This document shows positions 38,479 through 48,841 of a DNA stretch of 64,000 nucleotides, one piece after another. Origin of the DNA: Mesostigma viride (taxonomy: Eukaryota; Streptophyta; Mesostigmatophyceae; Mesostigmatales; Mesostigmataceae); contig RPFO01000359.1 in NCBI GenBank assembly GCA_009746045.1, positions 177,683 through 241,682 of the forward strand, in the 5' to 3' direction. The position numbers were made by a program, and so were the translations under genes. The notes under the pieces are model-generated. The model saw only the letters and a program-made list of their open reading frames with translations, was not told where the DNA came from and searched no databases. Position 1 is the first letter of the stretch, and each line of letters begins with the position of its first letter.

Positions 38479-40779
38479 ATGACAGAGCCTACCCCTCCGG
38501 CTGAGAGCCCGCTGCCGTCCCTGCCCCTACCGGACCCTGAGCTGTATTTCGAGGCCCTTCCGGGCCGTTGGGTGTCGCGATCATGTTACCGGGGTGGCGT
38601 TGTGCAGCCGGCCCTTCAGGCCCAACATGCGAGCTTAGTCAGGGCGGCCCTCTTCGGGGTCACGTGGTATGGTCCTTCCCCTGATGAGCCGCACCAGCTT
38701 GTCCTGCACGGTTTCGATGATGCCGGACACTGTTTGTTGGGGTGTGGTTCCAGCTGTCCCGCCTTGGGGCAGATAGATGCGGTTCTCCGGTGTTGCCGTG
38801 TGTTCTCCTACCTCTCCACTCCTGTGGGCCGTACCTGCCTACGGGAGGTGTTCCCGTGGCTTCCAGCTGAGGGTGATGCTGAGGTAGACGAGAACCCCTG
38901 CGACCTTTTACGGGCCGTAGAGTTCATGGAGATAGCTGATCAGTCGGCGGGACTAGCGGTTAGTGGTCCTACCCCTTCGGGCGCCCCAGCCGAGGTACAT
39001 TATACTCCAGATTATTCTGCCTCGAGCGCTGCGTCCGCCTCCTCGGTGTCTGTCCCTCCCTCTCCGGTCCCGTCGTCCCCTCGGTCGACCCGGGATGTCG
39101 CAGTGGAGCCTACCCCTTCGGGTTTGCCTGATCCTCTTTCGGCGACGGTCTCGGCTATGCAGGCTCAGATCCAGTCTTTGACCACGGCGTTTGGGGCCTT
39201 CCTTGCGGCCCAGGCGCAGGTCCCGGCCACGCCGGCTGGATCCGCGCCCCCTACCCCTTCTGTCGCCCCGGCGACTACGGCTTCGCCTGCGCCCGCGGTC
39301 GCTGTGGTTCCGGCGGCTCCTGCGACTCCTGCTGCCTCTGCGCCTGTTACCGCTCTACCTGCGCCTACGCGGGAGTCTCCTGCCCCTGTTAGCTCGCCCT
39401 CCGTCGCTGCTTCCGAGCCTCCTCCCGCTCAGGCGCAGACGTCGCGGGGTTTCTTTGGCGATACTAGCGGGCTTCCCAGACTTTGGGAGGGTGGTCCTCC
39501 GCAGAGGATTCCGGTTCCTGACTGGGGCCTGGATGGTAGTCAATCTTATGCAGGACTGCCTGTCCCTACGGGCCCCATTTTCAACATGTGGCCTGAGGGT
39601 GCACCGGCAACGGAGACCGGCGCGCCTGCGTCGTTGGTGGGTCCGTCACGGCCCTCTCTGGCTTCAGGTCCGGCGCGACCTCCTGTTTTACCAGTGCCCC
39701 CTGCGTCGGTGTCGGCTCCTGCCCCTGCGTCAGCCCCTGCTCCGGTCCCTCCTCCTTCGGCCTCGCGGTCTTTGGCCGCGGTTGTTCGGTCCACCGGTCA
39801 GGATCCTCGCGCCACCCGCGCTGCCGATTCCCTCAGGGAGTTGTCCCAGGGTGATCGGGACAGGGCTCCTTCTGTGGTGCACGCGACGCCGGAGTCGCGT
39901 GACACGCCCATTCCGGGGTATGGTATGTCCGCACTCGCCTGCCGACAGTGTGACCTGCCGCGCGCCTCTGCTGAGCTTGCCATCTCTCCCATGTCCTATG
40001 GGTTCTCCCAGGTGTGTCGGGCGCCCCGGGATCGTGGCCTACCCATTGAGACTGATCGGCCTCCGTTCGACATGGTTATTTTAGCTGATCCGGTGTTCGA
40101 GGGTGAGATCCTGGTCCGGCGCGTCCTGTATCGCTGGGCGAGGCGCCACAACGACTTGGACACCTACGGTGGGTTTCAGTGGGCTTACCCTCCCCCTCTG
40201 GGCATTATGGCTTCGGATGCCCTTACAGTAGAGTTTCCTGCGGTGCCGGGTGCGGCGTACACTACGGTCCTCCAGCCCATCCTTGAGTGGGATGCCCGCC
40301 GCCCGGCGCCTATCCCGGGCCAGGGTCTAGACTCCCGCGGTCACCCTCCTCCTCGTGCCAGCGACTACCTAGAGACATTCGGGTCGCGACAGTGTGTTCG
40401 TCGGTGGCGCTCCCGCGAGATTCGGCACATCCGGTTGTGGCCGTCCAACGTGGAGCCCCTGGTGGACCTGTTCTTCCCGACGGGTCTGCGCCCTCGGATT
40501 CGGTATCATTGCCTCCTCCTGCGGGCCCTTTGCCTGATCGCGGTAGAGCCTTTCCTTCGCCTCTTTGCCTGTGGCTTTCTGGACTGGGCCCGTGGCCAGG
40601 TCGTCCTCACGCAGCATAGGTATTACTGGGCCTTCCTGGGCCTCTTTCCTGACGGCGTGTGGGCCGATGTTTTCCTCACTGTAGATAGGCATGACAATGT
40701 TGAGGATGTGGCTCACTACCAGGCCTACCTGGAGGTCCTGCTGGCCTCTCGTGGCACTTACCAGACGGATGGCCACTAG
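38479..40779 (+). CDS. Gypsy ORF3, conserved protein of unknown function in the env position
   Basis: 766 residues from the ATG at 38479; the frame is open upstream to 38353 and overlaps the pol end. The N-terminal ~150 residues are ordered, with GHCLLGCGSSCPALGQID and VLRCCRVFSYL. Residues ~170-480 are Ala/Pro/Ser low complexity. The C-terminal ~250 residues are well conserved with copy 1 and rich in aromatic residues and Arg (HRYYWAFLGLFPDGVWADVF). I see no signal peptide, membrane anchor or fusion-type segment, so it does not look like an envelope protein. No family recognised. Conservation of both ends in two diverged copies argues that it is functional for the element. Confidence 0.8.
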   Translation: MTEPTPPAESPLPSLPLPDPELYFEALPGRWVSRSCYRGGVVQPALQAQHASLVRAALFGVTWYGPSPDEPHQLVLHGFDDAGHCLLGCGSSCPALGQIDAVLRCCRVFSYLSTPVGRTCLREVFPWLPAEGDAEVDENPCDLLRAVEFMEIADQSAGLAVSGPTPSGAPAEVHYTPDYSASSAASASSVSVPPSPVPSSPRSTRDVAVEPTPSGLPDPLSATVSAMQAQIQSLTTAFGAFLAAQAQVPATPAGSAPPTPSVAPATTASPAPAVAVVPAAPATPAASAPVTALPAPTRESPAPVSSPSVAASEPPPAQAQTSRGFFGDTSGLPRLWEGGPPQRIPVPDWGLDGSQSYAGLPVPTGPIFNMWPEGAPATETGAPASLVGPSRPSLASGPARPPVLPVPPASVSAPAPASAPAPVPPPSASRSLAAVVRSTGQDPRATRAADSLRELSQGDRDRAPSVVHATPESRDTPIPGYGMSALACRQCDLPRASAELAISPMSYGFSQVCRAPRDRGLPIETDRPPFDMVILADPVFEGEILVRRVLYRWARRHNDLDTYGGFQWAYPPPLGIMASDALTVEFPAVPGAAYTTVLQPILEWDARRPAPIPGQGLDSRGHPPPRASDYLETFGSRQCVRRWRSREIRHIRLWPSNVEPLVDLFFPTGLRPRIRYHCLLLRALCLIAVEPFLRLFACGFLDWARGQVVLTQHRYYWAFLGLFPDGVWADVFLTVDRHDNVEDVAHYQAYLEVLLASRGTYQTDGH

Positions 40780-41145
40780 ATAGAGGGCCTTAGGCCCGAC
40801 CTGAGGGTGTTGTCCCTCCGGTATGTAGAGTCGCCCTCATATTCTGGCCAGTTGGTTGGCTGTTCTTGGTCCTTAGCGCTGATGTGTTTACTCTGTGTGT
40901 CCTGCCCAGTGCCGTCCCCCCCGGCCAGGACTCCGTTCCAGGCAGTTAGGGGAACCTACCACCAGGCTTGGTGCTGGCTAACCCTACACCACCCGGCGTG
41001 GTGGTGGAGACCGTGTGAACTATTGGTGCTTTGTATCTGGGATGGTCTATCGATTGTGTTGGTGTGTGCTGGGTGCGTTAGGATTATTTTCCTACCCCTC
41101 TGGTTCCCTCCTCTCTGCGTAGGGAGAGGGCTCCCTACCTTTTGT

Positions 41146-41156
41146 GGGGGGGGAGG
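41146..41156 (+). promoter_or_regulatory. Polypurine tract
   Basis: A run of G followed by AGG immediately before the 3' LTR, at the position expected for plus-strand priming. The same tract precedes the copy 1 LTR at 23123-23135 (minus). Confidence 0.75.
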
Positions 41157-41728
41157 TGTTACGTCGCGTAACAATTCGTTGTAGTTACGGACGTAAATTA
41201 GGTCCTTGGCCTCGGTTGTTCCTAGGTTACGTGCAGTTCTAGTTTGGACATGATTGTCCCCGTAACAGTACTGTGGTATATTGGGTGCCTTTGGGCGCCG
41301 CGCCGCGTACTATATTAGTGGTCCTTATCCTTTTGTAGAATGTAGTGGACCGGCGTGCATCTGTGCACCTGCCTGTGTTTCTGTGGTTCTGCAGGCGAGG
41401 GCCAGGTCGGCCCGAGCCTGTTGGACCGTTGGTGACCATTTATGCACGTTCCACTCCTTGTGTGGTTACTCGGCGTGTGTTAAGTGAATTGACACATTTA
41501 GGCTTGGGTCACGGCAGTGTAGTTGTGTTTCCTTCCTCTATTCCTGGAGTAAACGGGTTTTGGTAAATGGTTGTATGGCGTATTATAGCAACACTTACGT
41601 TAATGCATTGAGATCAGCTCCGTCACGTTCGTCTTTCGCCAGAGGGTTAAGTAGAGGAGGCCTGACCAGTTTAGGTAGTATCAGGCCCATTAGAGGTAGA
41701 GGTGGAGGTAGATATCCGCGGCGTAACA
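41157..41728 (+). repeat. 3' LTR of Gypsy copy 2
   Basis: 572 bp, same ends as the 5' LTR. Followed by the TTGAC target duplication. Confidence 0.95.
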
Positions 41729-42507
41729 TTGACATCCAGCTTGGGAAGGTTAGCAAAGAGGGGAAGAGCAGGAGGCTTAGGGGGATTAGAAGAGTCAGTT
41801 TTTCCCATAGGGCCACTATCTTCCACTGCTATATAAGCGGGATAGAAGGAAGGAAGAGGAAAAGTCTTGGGTAGGGGTCTAGAAGGGGCCACCGTTTCAG
41901 GCTGGTGCCCATAAGAAAAGGGGACAGTATATTGCTCACGAAGAGAGGAGTAGGCAAAATGATCATAATTTCTATCATCTAGGGGCATGGTGCTGAAATC
42001 ACTGTTAACTTCTAAATCAGCCACACGGGTAGGGACCTGGGCTGCCTCATAGGCCGTCTCAGGGTAGGACCAGGAAGCAGGTGGGTAAAAGGGAACTGCA
42101 CTAGGGCGCCCAGAAGGGCCGACAGGGGCAGAGGCACGACCCGTGTTAAACGCAGGCATGGAAGGCACAGGGTGGGAAGGAGGCCTAGCAACATTGTTGG
42201 TTAGTGAGGACCTGTTAGGGGGTTGAGCCACGGTTGCAGGAGGGGCAGGGGCCTGGTTCAAGGTAAGGGAAGGGTCATCACTAAATCTGACTTGCATACG
42301 TTGTTCATAGGTAGGAGGGGTAAGTGAGGGACGACGGCGACCACCAGCAACAGGAGAAGGAGGTGAGGTACGAAGATTACCTTGAGGAGTGAGATGGTGC
42401 ACCGTTTCAAGTGAGTCCCGTCGGTTACCACGATTGTTGTTATTGTTAGTGTTATTATTATTATTATTGGTAGGTATAGGCGACATATCTCCACCCACTG
42501 GATCCAT
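41729..42507 (-). pseudogene. gag of copy 1, 5' part
   Basis: From the ATG at 42507 (MDPVGGDMSPIPTNNNNNN) to LPKLDV, where copy 2 is inserted. The rest is at 29988-30947. This fragment is similar to, but clearly diverged from, the copy 2 gag N-terminus. Confidence 0.92.
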
Positions 42508-42519
42508 CTTTAATTAAGT

Positions 42520-42938
42520 ATCGGGGTTCTTTGAACGGAGTTTCTTCTATACGTGAATGCGGGAACAAGAGGCCGCTGGATGAGCGGCTTATAGGTCGTA
42601 GTGTTTACTCGTAGCTGTTTGGCTAGAGCTTTTGTGATTAGTAGATGCAATATAGTGCATGGTTGAAAAATGAATTAAATAAAATGTGCGTTCCGCGCTT
42701 GGGTTGATTATACCCGGGCGGAACGGGGCGTGAGGTGCAGTGCCCCTGAAAAGAACAACCTACGCATTATTTAATACTAGCCGTGCAGATTCGGGATATT
42801 CTACCCCGGTCTGTACGGTTAGCGTCTTACTAGCATCCACTAAACATAAGGGTTTAATGACGTCAGTTAGCTAGGGATAAGGGAGGTTTTGCGACTAAAA
42901 GCCGCTCTGGCTGGTTTTGTCGGCCTCTTTCTTTGCTC
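42520..42938 (+). repeat. Split direct repeat A1
   Basis: Starts ATCGGGGTTCTTTGAACGG and ends CTCTTTCTTTGCTC. Same as A2 at 54734-55153. Confidence 0.9.
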
Positions 42939-43256
42939 GTTGTCGTTGCGGCGGCAGCCGCAGCTATGGGTGCTGCGGAGCAAAATCCCAAAAGCACTGG
43001 TTGCACTGGCCACTTGGCCAGTGGTGAGACTTCCAGTTGTTAACCGGCCAGGCGTAGTTCCTCGCTCGGTTAACTAAAAGAAAAGAAAATGATTACCTCC
43101 GGTCCGCACCTTTTCCCCAGCTTGGGGTCTTTGGTGGGCCGGATGCCGTGACGGGTGCTCAACTGTCGCTTGGTCGGCCCAGTGCGCGAGCTGGTGCTCC
43201 GTACCTGGGGATGCTTGCACCCCGGGTTGGAGCCGGATGGCTGGCACTGGCGACCC

Positions 43257-43500
43257 GTATTTCTTATTCCGGGGCCCAATGGCCGGCGCCGCGCCAGACT
43301 CGCCCGCCTTTGGGCTTTGGGCGTCTTGGAATTTGGCTTTGGGCGTCTTGGAAGTTGGCTTTGGGCGTTTGCTCTTTTGGCAGATTTCTACACTACACTG
43401 GTACTACGTAAAAAAGCACAGACTGGTGCGGCGTAACATTTTTAAACTTGGTAAAATTACCGCCGCACAGCCAGCCAGAACTGGACAAGGTGATGGCCGC
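43257..43500 (+). repeat. Left arm of a ~10.8 kb-spaced inverted repeat
   Basis: Begins GTATTTCTTATTCCGGGGCC, contains three tandem ~22 bp units with CTTTGGGCGTCTTGGAA, and continues through ACTACGTAAAAAAGCACAGA. The reverse complement lies at ~53850-54099 with scattered differences. It could be the terminal inverted repeat of a DNA transposon nested in the split-repeat element, or an inverted pair of fragments. Confidence 0.75.
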
Positions 43501-43908
43501 AAGTAGTCGTTGCTGGGCTATCGTATTTGTAGCATGGGGCGTTTCACCGAGTCTACGGTTAGCATGATGGGGAGGATTCCTAACCTTCATTATGTGGGTT
43601 AAGTAGGGGTGCTCATAGTGGCCGGTTTCCCTCGCTTCCTTGTAAACCAGGCTCTGTGTCAAGATCACAGACGACCGGGTAAGTAGTTGTTCCAGTCTGT
43701 TCTAGTTTGTATGACGCCTGCTATTAGGCGTTCTTGTTATTGTCGTTCATCATCGCCGTGACCGTCGTGGCCAGCAGCGTGCTTTTTTTACATACCCGGA
43801 TGGTGTCGACTTGTTTATTGATAGCGCATTGGTGAATATCGCTGCATGGAGGAATATCGGCTACAACCCGCGGGAAAGTGCTGGCTCCAATGTGCTTTTT
43901 GTATGCAG

Positions 43909-43980
43909 GATGACGGCACTGCCAAGCCGGAGACGAATATGACGCTCGTTATAATGCCAGTCATTCAGACCGACTGCGCG
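43909..43980 (+). pseudogene. Inverted copy of one exon of the spliced gene at 48842-52518
   Basis: After a splice-acceptor-like TTTTTGTATGCAG the sequence reads DDGTAKPETNMTLVIMPVIQ followed by TDCA. The exon at 51660-51830 (minus) starts DDCTAKPETLVIMPNVQTDC. The copy is cut off by a tandem-repeat array at ~43985. Confidence 0.65.
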
Positions 43981-43984
43981 ACTA

Positions 43985-44405
43985 GTTGTGGGATACACGT
44001 TCCTGGTTGTGGGATGTGTTCCTTGTTTTGGGATACTTGTTCCTGGTTGTGGGATGCACTTTCCTGGTTGTGGGATGTGTTCCTGGTTGTGGGATACTTG
44101 TTCCTGGTGGTGGGAAATTCGTTCGTGGTTGTGGGATACATGTTCCTGGTTGTGGGAAACACGTTCCTGGTTGTAGGATACTTGTTCCTGGTTGTGGGAT
44201 ACACGTTCCTAGTTGTGGGATAGTCGTTCCTGGTTGTGGGATGCACGTTCCTGGTTGTGGGATGCACGTTCCTGGTTGTAGGATACTTGTTCTTGGTTGT
44301 GGGATACACGTTCCTAGTTCAGTTGTGGGATACTCGTTCCTGGTTGTGGGATGGGTTCCTGGTTGTGGGATAGTCGAGCCTAGTTGTGGGATGTGTTCCT
44401 GGTCC
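43985..44405. repeat. Minisatellite, GTTCCTGGTTGTGGGATAC-type units
   Basis: About 20 units of ~21 bp with small variations. The same family resumes at 46867-47020 in the same orientation, on the far side of two other arrays. Long ORFs through the array on both strands are artefacts of the repeat. Confidence 0.9.
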
Positions 44406-44424
44406 AAATATAAAGGGGCACGGG

Positions 44425-45690
44425 CATTAGCGATAGCAGAGGGGGCTGGGGAATAACGTTAGCAGAGGGGCACGGGCACTAACGTTAGTGAAGGGGCACG
44501 GGCGCTAACGTTAGTGAAGGGGCACGGGCACTAACGTTAGCAGAGGGGGCTGGGCACTAACGTTAGTAAAGGAGCACGGGCACTAACGTTAGCAGAGGGG
44601 CACGAGCACTAAAGTTTGTAAAGGGGCGCGGGCACTTACGTTAGCAGAGGGGGCTGGGGAATAACGTTAGTGAAGGGGCACGGGCACTAACGTTAGCAGA
44701 GGGGGGGGGAGGGGGGGGGCACTAACGTTAATAAAGGAGCACGGGCACTAACGTTAGCAGAGGGGCACGAGCACTAAAGTTTGTAAAGGGGCGCGGGCAC
44801 TAACGTTAGCAGAGGGGGCTGGGGAATAACGTTAGTGAAGGGGGGTGGGACCCTCCCGTCTTGGACTGCCATGCAGGACAAGACACGGCGGAAGAAGATT
44901 GTCAAGGCGCACACGCCCGACCCTGTGGGCAAGCCCCCTCCCCCAAGCGGAGGAGGCGTTTTGATGAGTAGTGTAGTTAGTATTTTCTAGATAGCTTAGA
45001 GTTAGGATAGTTCGATCAGGCGGCTTCCTCCACCCCATCCATCACGGAATATGTGCTACATGATCTCCCCACGGAGGCATGTTATAATTTAATTTAATTT
45101 AATTTTTTAAGGGGGGTGGGCATTAACGATAACAGGGGGGGAGGGCACTTACGTTAGCAGAGGGGGCTGTGGACTAACGTTAGTAAATTAATTTATTAAT
45201 TAATAGACACGTGACTGCGTCACGTGAGCATAAGTCCTCAGTGGGAGGGGAACATGGGATGGAATGGATGGTGTAAGCTATCTAGGTCCTAGTTACAGGG
45301 GTGTGGGCACCGCGGCCCGAATCGCTATGAATGCCATACTTGGTCACACGCGGAGCCCCCACAGGCTTGGGGGTGGTAGATCCTTCATCACTACTTGCCA
45401 TCTATCCTTGCGTACCATCTGCCTCCATATTACAGACAAACCAGGAGGCTGCCCGGGGCCGTTAGTAAAGGGGGGAGGGAATTAACGATAGTAGAGGGGG
45501 GAGGGGCACGTACTTACGTTAGCAGACGGGTGTGGGACCTTACGTTAACAGAGGGTGTGTGGGAATTAACGTTAGCCGAGGGGGTGGGCACTAACGTTAG
45601 CAGAGGGGTGTGGAAACTAACGTTAGCAGAGGGGTGTGGAAACTAACGTTAGCAGAGGGGGTGTGGGAATTAACGTTAGGGCCGCGCACT
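44425..45690. repeat. Minisatellite, CACTAACGTTAGCAGAGGGG-type units, in two blocks
   Basis: Units of ~24-26 bp centred on the palindrome TAACGTTA, at 44425-44850 and again at 45110-45690. Between them (44850-45110) is unique sequence with a short (TTTAA)n tract. Confidence 0.85.
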
Positions 45691-46866
45691 GCCGGCAGTT
45701 ACCACTCCCTGTGATGATTGCATGGCTGGCTTGTGGGTTCTTGCATGGGGTAGCACTGCCGGCAGTTACCACTCCTTGATGACTGCATGTCCCCGGCTTG
45801 TGTGTTCTTGCATGGGGTGGCACTGCCGGCAGTTACCACTCCTTGTGATGACTGCATGTCCCCTTTATGCAAGGATGGCTTGTGGGGTCTTGCATGGCGT
45901 GGCACTGCCGGCAGTTACCACTCCTTGTGATGACTGCATGTCCCCTTTATGCAAGGACGGCTTGTAGGGTCTTGCATGGCGTGGAACTGCCGGCAGTTAC
46001 CGCTCCTTGTGATGACTGCATGTCCCCTTGACGCAAGGATGGCTTGTGGGGTCTTGCATGGCGTGGCACTGCCGGCAGTTACCACTCCTTGTGATGACTG
46101 CATGTCCCCGGCTTGTGTCTTCTTGCATGGGGTGGCACTGCCGGCAGTTACCACTCCTTGTGATGACTGCATGTCCCCTTTATGCAAGGATGGCTTGTGG
46201 GGTCTTGCATGGGGTGGCACTGCCGGCAGTTACCGCTCCTTGTGATGACTGCATGTCCCCTTGACGCAAGGATGGCTTGTGGGGTCTTGCATGGCGTGGC
46301 ACTGCCGGCAGTTACCACTCCTTGTGATGACTGCATGACAGTCCCCGGCTTGTGTCTTCTTGCATGGGGTGGCACTGCCGGCAGTTACCACTCCTTGTGA
46401 TGACTGCATGTCCCCTTTATGCAAGGATGGCTTGTGGGGTCTTGCATGGGGTGGCACTGCCGGCAGTTACCACTCCTTGTGATGACTGCATGTCCCCTTG
46501 ACGCAAGGATGGCTTGTGGGGTCTTGCATGGCGTGGCACTGCCGGCAGTTACCACTCCTTGTGATGACTGCATGTCCCCTTGACGCAAGGATGGCTTGTG
46601 GGGTCTTGCATGGCGTGGCACTGCCGGCAGTTACCACTCCTTGTGATGACTGCATGTCCCCGGCTTGTGTCTTCTTGCATGGGGTGGCACTGCCGGCAGT
46701 TACCACTCCTTGTGATGACTGCATGTCCCCTTTATGCAAGGACGGCTTGTAGGGTCTTGCATGGCGTGGAACTGCCGGCAGTTACCGCTCCTTGTGATGA
46801 CTGCATGTCCCCTTGACGCAAGGATGGCTTGTGGGGTCTTGCATGGGGTGGCACTGCCGGCAGAGG
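45680..46866. repeat. Tandem array of 69-82 bp units
   Basis: About 15 units. The long form is 82 bp, starting ACTGCCGGCAGTTACCACTC, then TGATGACTGCATGTCCCC and GGATGGCTTGTGGGGTCTTG. A shorter form of ~69 bp lacks the GACGCAAGGATGG-type part. Each unit begins with the palindrome CTGCCGGCAG. Confidence 0.92.
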
Positions 46867-47020
46867 ATACTTGTTCCTGGTTGTGGGATACACGTTCCTA
46901 GTTGTGGGATAGTCGTTCCTGGTTATGTGATACTTGTTCCTGGTGGTGGGAAACACGTTCCTGGTTGTGGGATACTCGTTCCTGGTTGTGGGATGCACGT
47001 TCCTGGTTGTGGGGTACTTG
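46867..47020. repeat. Second block of the GTTCCTGGTTGTGGGATAC minisatellite
   Basis: About seven units, directly joined to the end of the 82 bp array. Confidence 0.88.
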
Positions 47021-47220
47021 TTCCTTCATTTCATGTTCGCCGTTATTCCTCCACGCACATCAAGATAGCTATTAAATATTCCCTTGTACATCTAATGATG
47101 CTACGTCTTGGCTATGCTCACATTACTTGCCCACGCTCCTTGTTATGATAAGCTCACATGGGTCTCATTGCACCCACATATCTTGCAGGATCGTTTAGCG
47201 TGTCCGATTGCAGCTGTGGC

Positions 47221-47410
47221 ATTAATTAATTAATTAATTAGACTCGTGCTCCCGTTTGGGAGTCACGCAGCTGTGGCATGCCTCTAGCATGAAGGAGAAA
47301 GGGGGTCTATGACCTTCCTTCCTGTTGTGCAAACAAAGGGATGAAAGGCAGTTCGGGCTCCGTGACTCCCCAACGGGAGCACGAGTCTAATTAGTTAATT
47401 AATTAATTAC
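47221..47410. mobile_element. MITE-like element with ~30 bp terminal inverted repeats
   Basis: Left arm AGACTCGTGCTCCCGTTTGG then GAGTCACG. Right arm CGTGACTCCCCAACGGGAGC then ACGAGTCT. Both are bordered by TTAATTAATTAA. The body is ~100 bp without coding capacity. Confidence 0.7.
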
Positions 47411-48229
47411 CTACCTACCTGACCTACCTATCAAGTTCTAACTAGCTCACTAGCTCACTAACTGACTAACTATTTTAACTAAGTAAGTACTAACTAACTA
47501 CTAACTAAACAACCCCCGTTGCTCTGCCGAACTAAGTAGATGCCCTTCGATTAAAACGCACAAATCGTGAATGATGCAAGCTACCGTGCCGACGCACAAT
47601 TGATTCTTGCCCCCCTACGCGTCTAAATCTTGTATTGTTGTCAGTAAGCGCTCAACGTGCATGGGGCTAGCTGCCCAAATATGAGATTCCACGGACAACA
47701 CCGAAAATGAGAAACCACAGTAGCTACCAGCAAGTTACGAACACAGGACCTCCCTAAATCTAGTATCAAGTAACGTTATTTCCCCGTTTCGACGAACTTG
47801 GTCCATTCACAGGTCCATTCACATTTATAGCGGTGAATTAATTGTCACACCTTGCTCAGGCAAAGTGCACCAAGTCCTAAAGCATGTCTCCCCATGTCAT
47901 TCACTTAAATAAGGAAGGGAAATGTAAAGCCATGCAACGTGAAGCCGTATGAAAGGGCATAACCACCCAAATAATCAAGTTGGTACGTATAGTGTCAACC
48001 ATGCGTGTCAGCCGTGCGTCGGTGTCTTCCGAAAACTATACAGCATATCAAGGAGACAACCATATAGTCATGCTTGATCAACCACCGCAAATTGAAACGC
48101 AAATTGAAAAATAATGTATCACAGGCTCAACCGGAACTCCCGATCAACACGTCAGTACCACCCTCTGTAGGCAAGTCCATATCGAACGGACGTAACACCA
48201 CTGAGAGACGGCGTATATAACTAACAAAG
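47411..48229. other. Gene-free stretch
   Basis: No gene seen. It starts with ACCTACCT/ACTAACTA-type short repeats (47425-47510) and then unremarkable AT-rich DNA. Confidence 0.5.
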
Positions 48230-48670
48230 ATAACCTGCCCCCCCCCGCCCCCAACAGGTAGGGAGCCCCTTGCAGCAGTAGAGAGGACCACGATAAAAAC
48301 AAAGTAAGATAGCGGGTAATCATGAAGTAGACCTACGCATCCCATGACTATGCCACCACCAATTAGCTCCCCATTACGCAGTGAGAGTTACATCATCTGG
48401 TGGGATTCGACCGACTAGCCAATCGGTGCAGGGGCTTACCACCTCCATCAATTGAGCCACCTCCCCCCAATGGTGGTTCCCCTGACTGCCTGGAGGACGG
48501 GCTTGCCGGGGCGGACGGCATCCAAGGCAGGACTCCCACCACGAACAATTACACTCCCACTTGGTAGTGAGTAGGCCAACTAATGATAACACACACAAAG
48601 GATGCACACTACATACCGGAGCACCCTCACAGGCGTGCGCAGGGCGGGTCTACAACCCTCTACCCTACAC
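48230..48670 (-). mobile_element. Relic of a related Gypsy 3' untranslated region
   Basis: Scattered similarity to 23125-23500 of copy 1, in the same orientation and order: CAGGTAGGGAGCCC next to a C-rich tract, CCCTGACTGCCTGGA, CATACCGGAG, and ACAACCCTC near the end. No LTR is preserved next to it. Confidence 0.45.
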
Positions 48671-48841
48671 TCCATCGCTGTGCAAGTTGCCACGTTTTTC
48701 TCAATAAAAGCTCCATAGAGGCCCTTTAGTGCTGGACATCTGTACCGGTATCGTTAATGGGTTAACACAACCGCGAGCAACTCTTCTTCAGCACTTGAGC
48801 CACAGGAGGATGTCGCACAGGTCGCGCTCGTTCGTCCCACG

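Larger units (their letters stand above)
30948..41728 (+). mobile_element. Intact chromodomain Ty3/Gypsy LTR retrotransposon, copy 2, nested in copy 1 gag
   Basis: 10,781 bp with 572 bp LTRs (30948-31519, 41157-41728) that differ at only one position I noticed (ATGG versus TTGG, 47 bp in). It has a perfect 5 bp target duplication TTGAC at 30943-30947 and 41729-41733. It contains, in order, leader, ORF1 (hybrid-binding domain), gag, pol (PR-RT-RH-IN-chromodomain) and ORF3. All four are open except for the expected gag/pol frame change. This makes it a recently inserted, potentially autonomous element. Confidence 0.96.

Noticed and set aside
43846..46752. Numerous 60-160 residue open frames on both strands
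   Set aside because: They are repeats of short peptides forced by the minisatellite arrays. Only the exon fragment at 43909-43980 has independent support.
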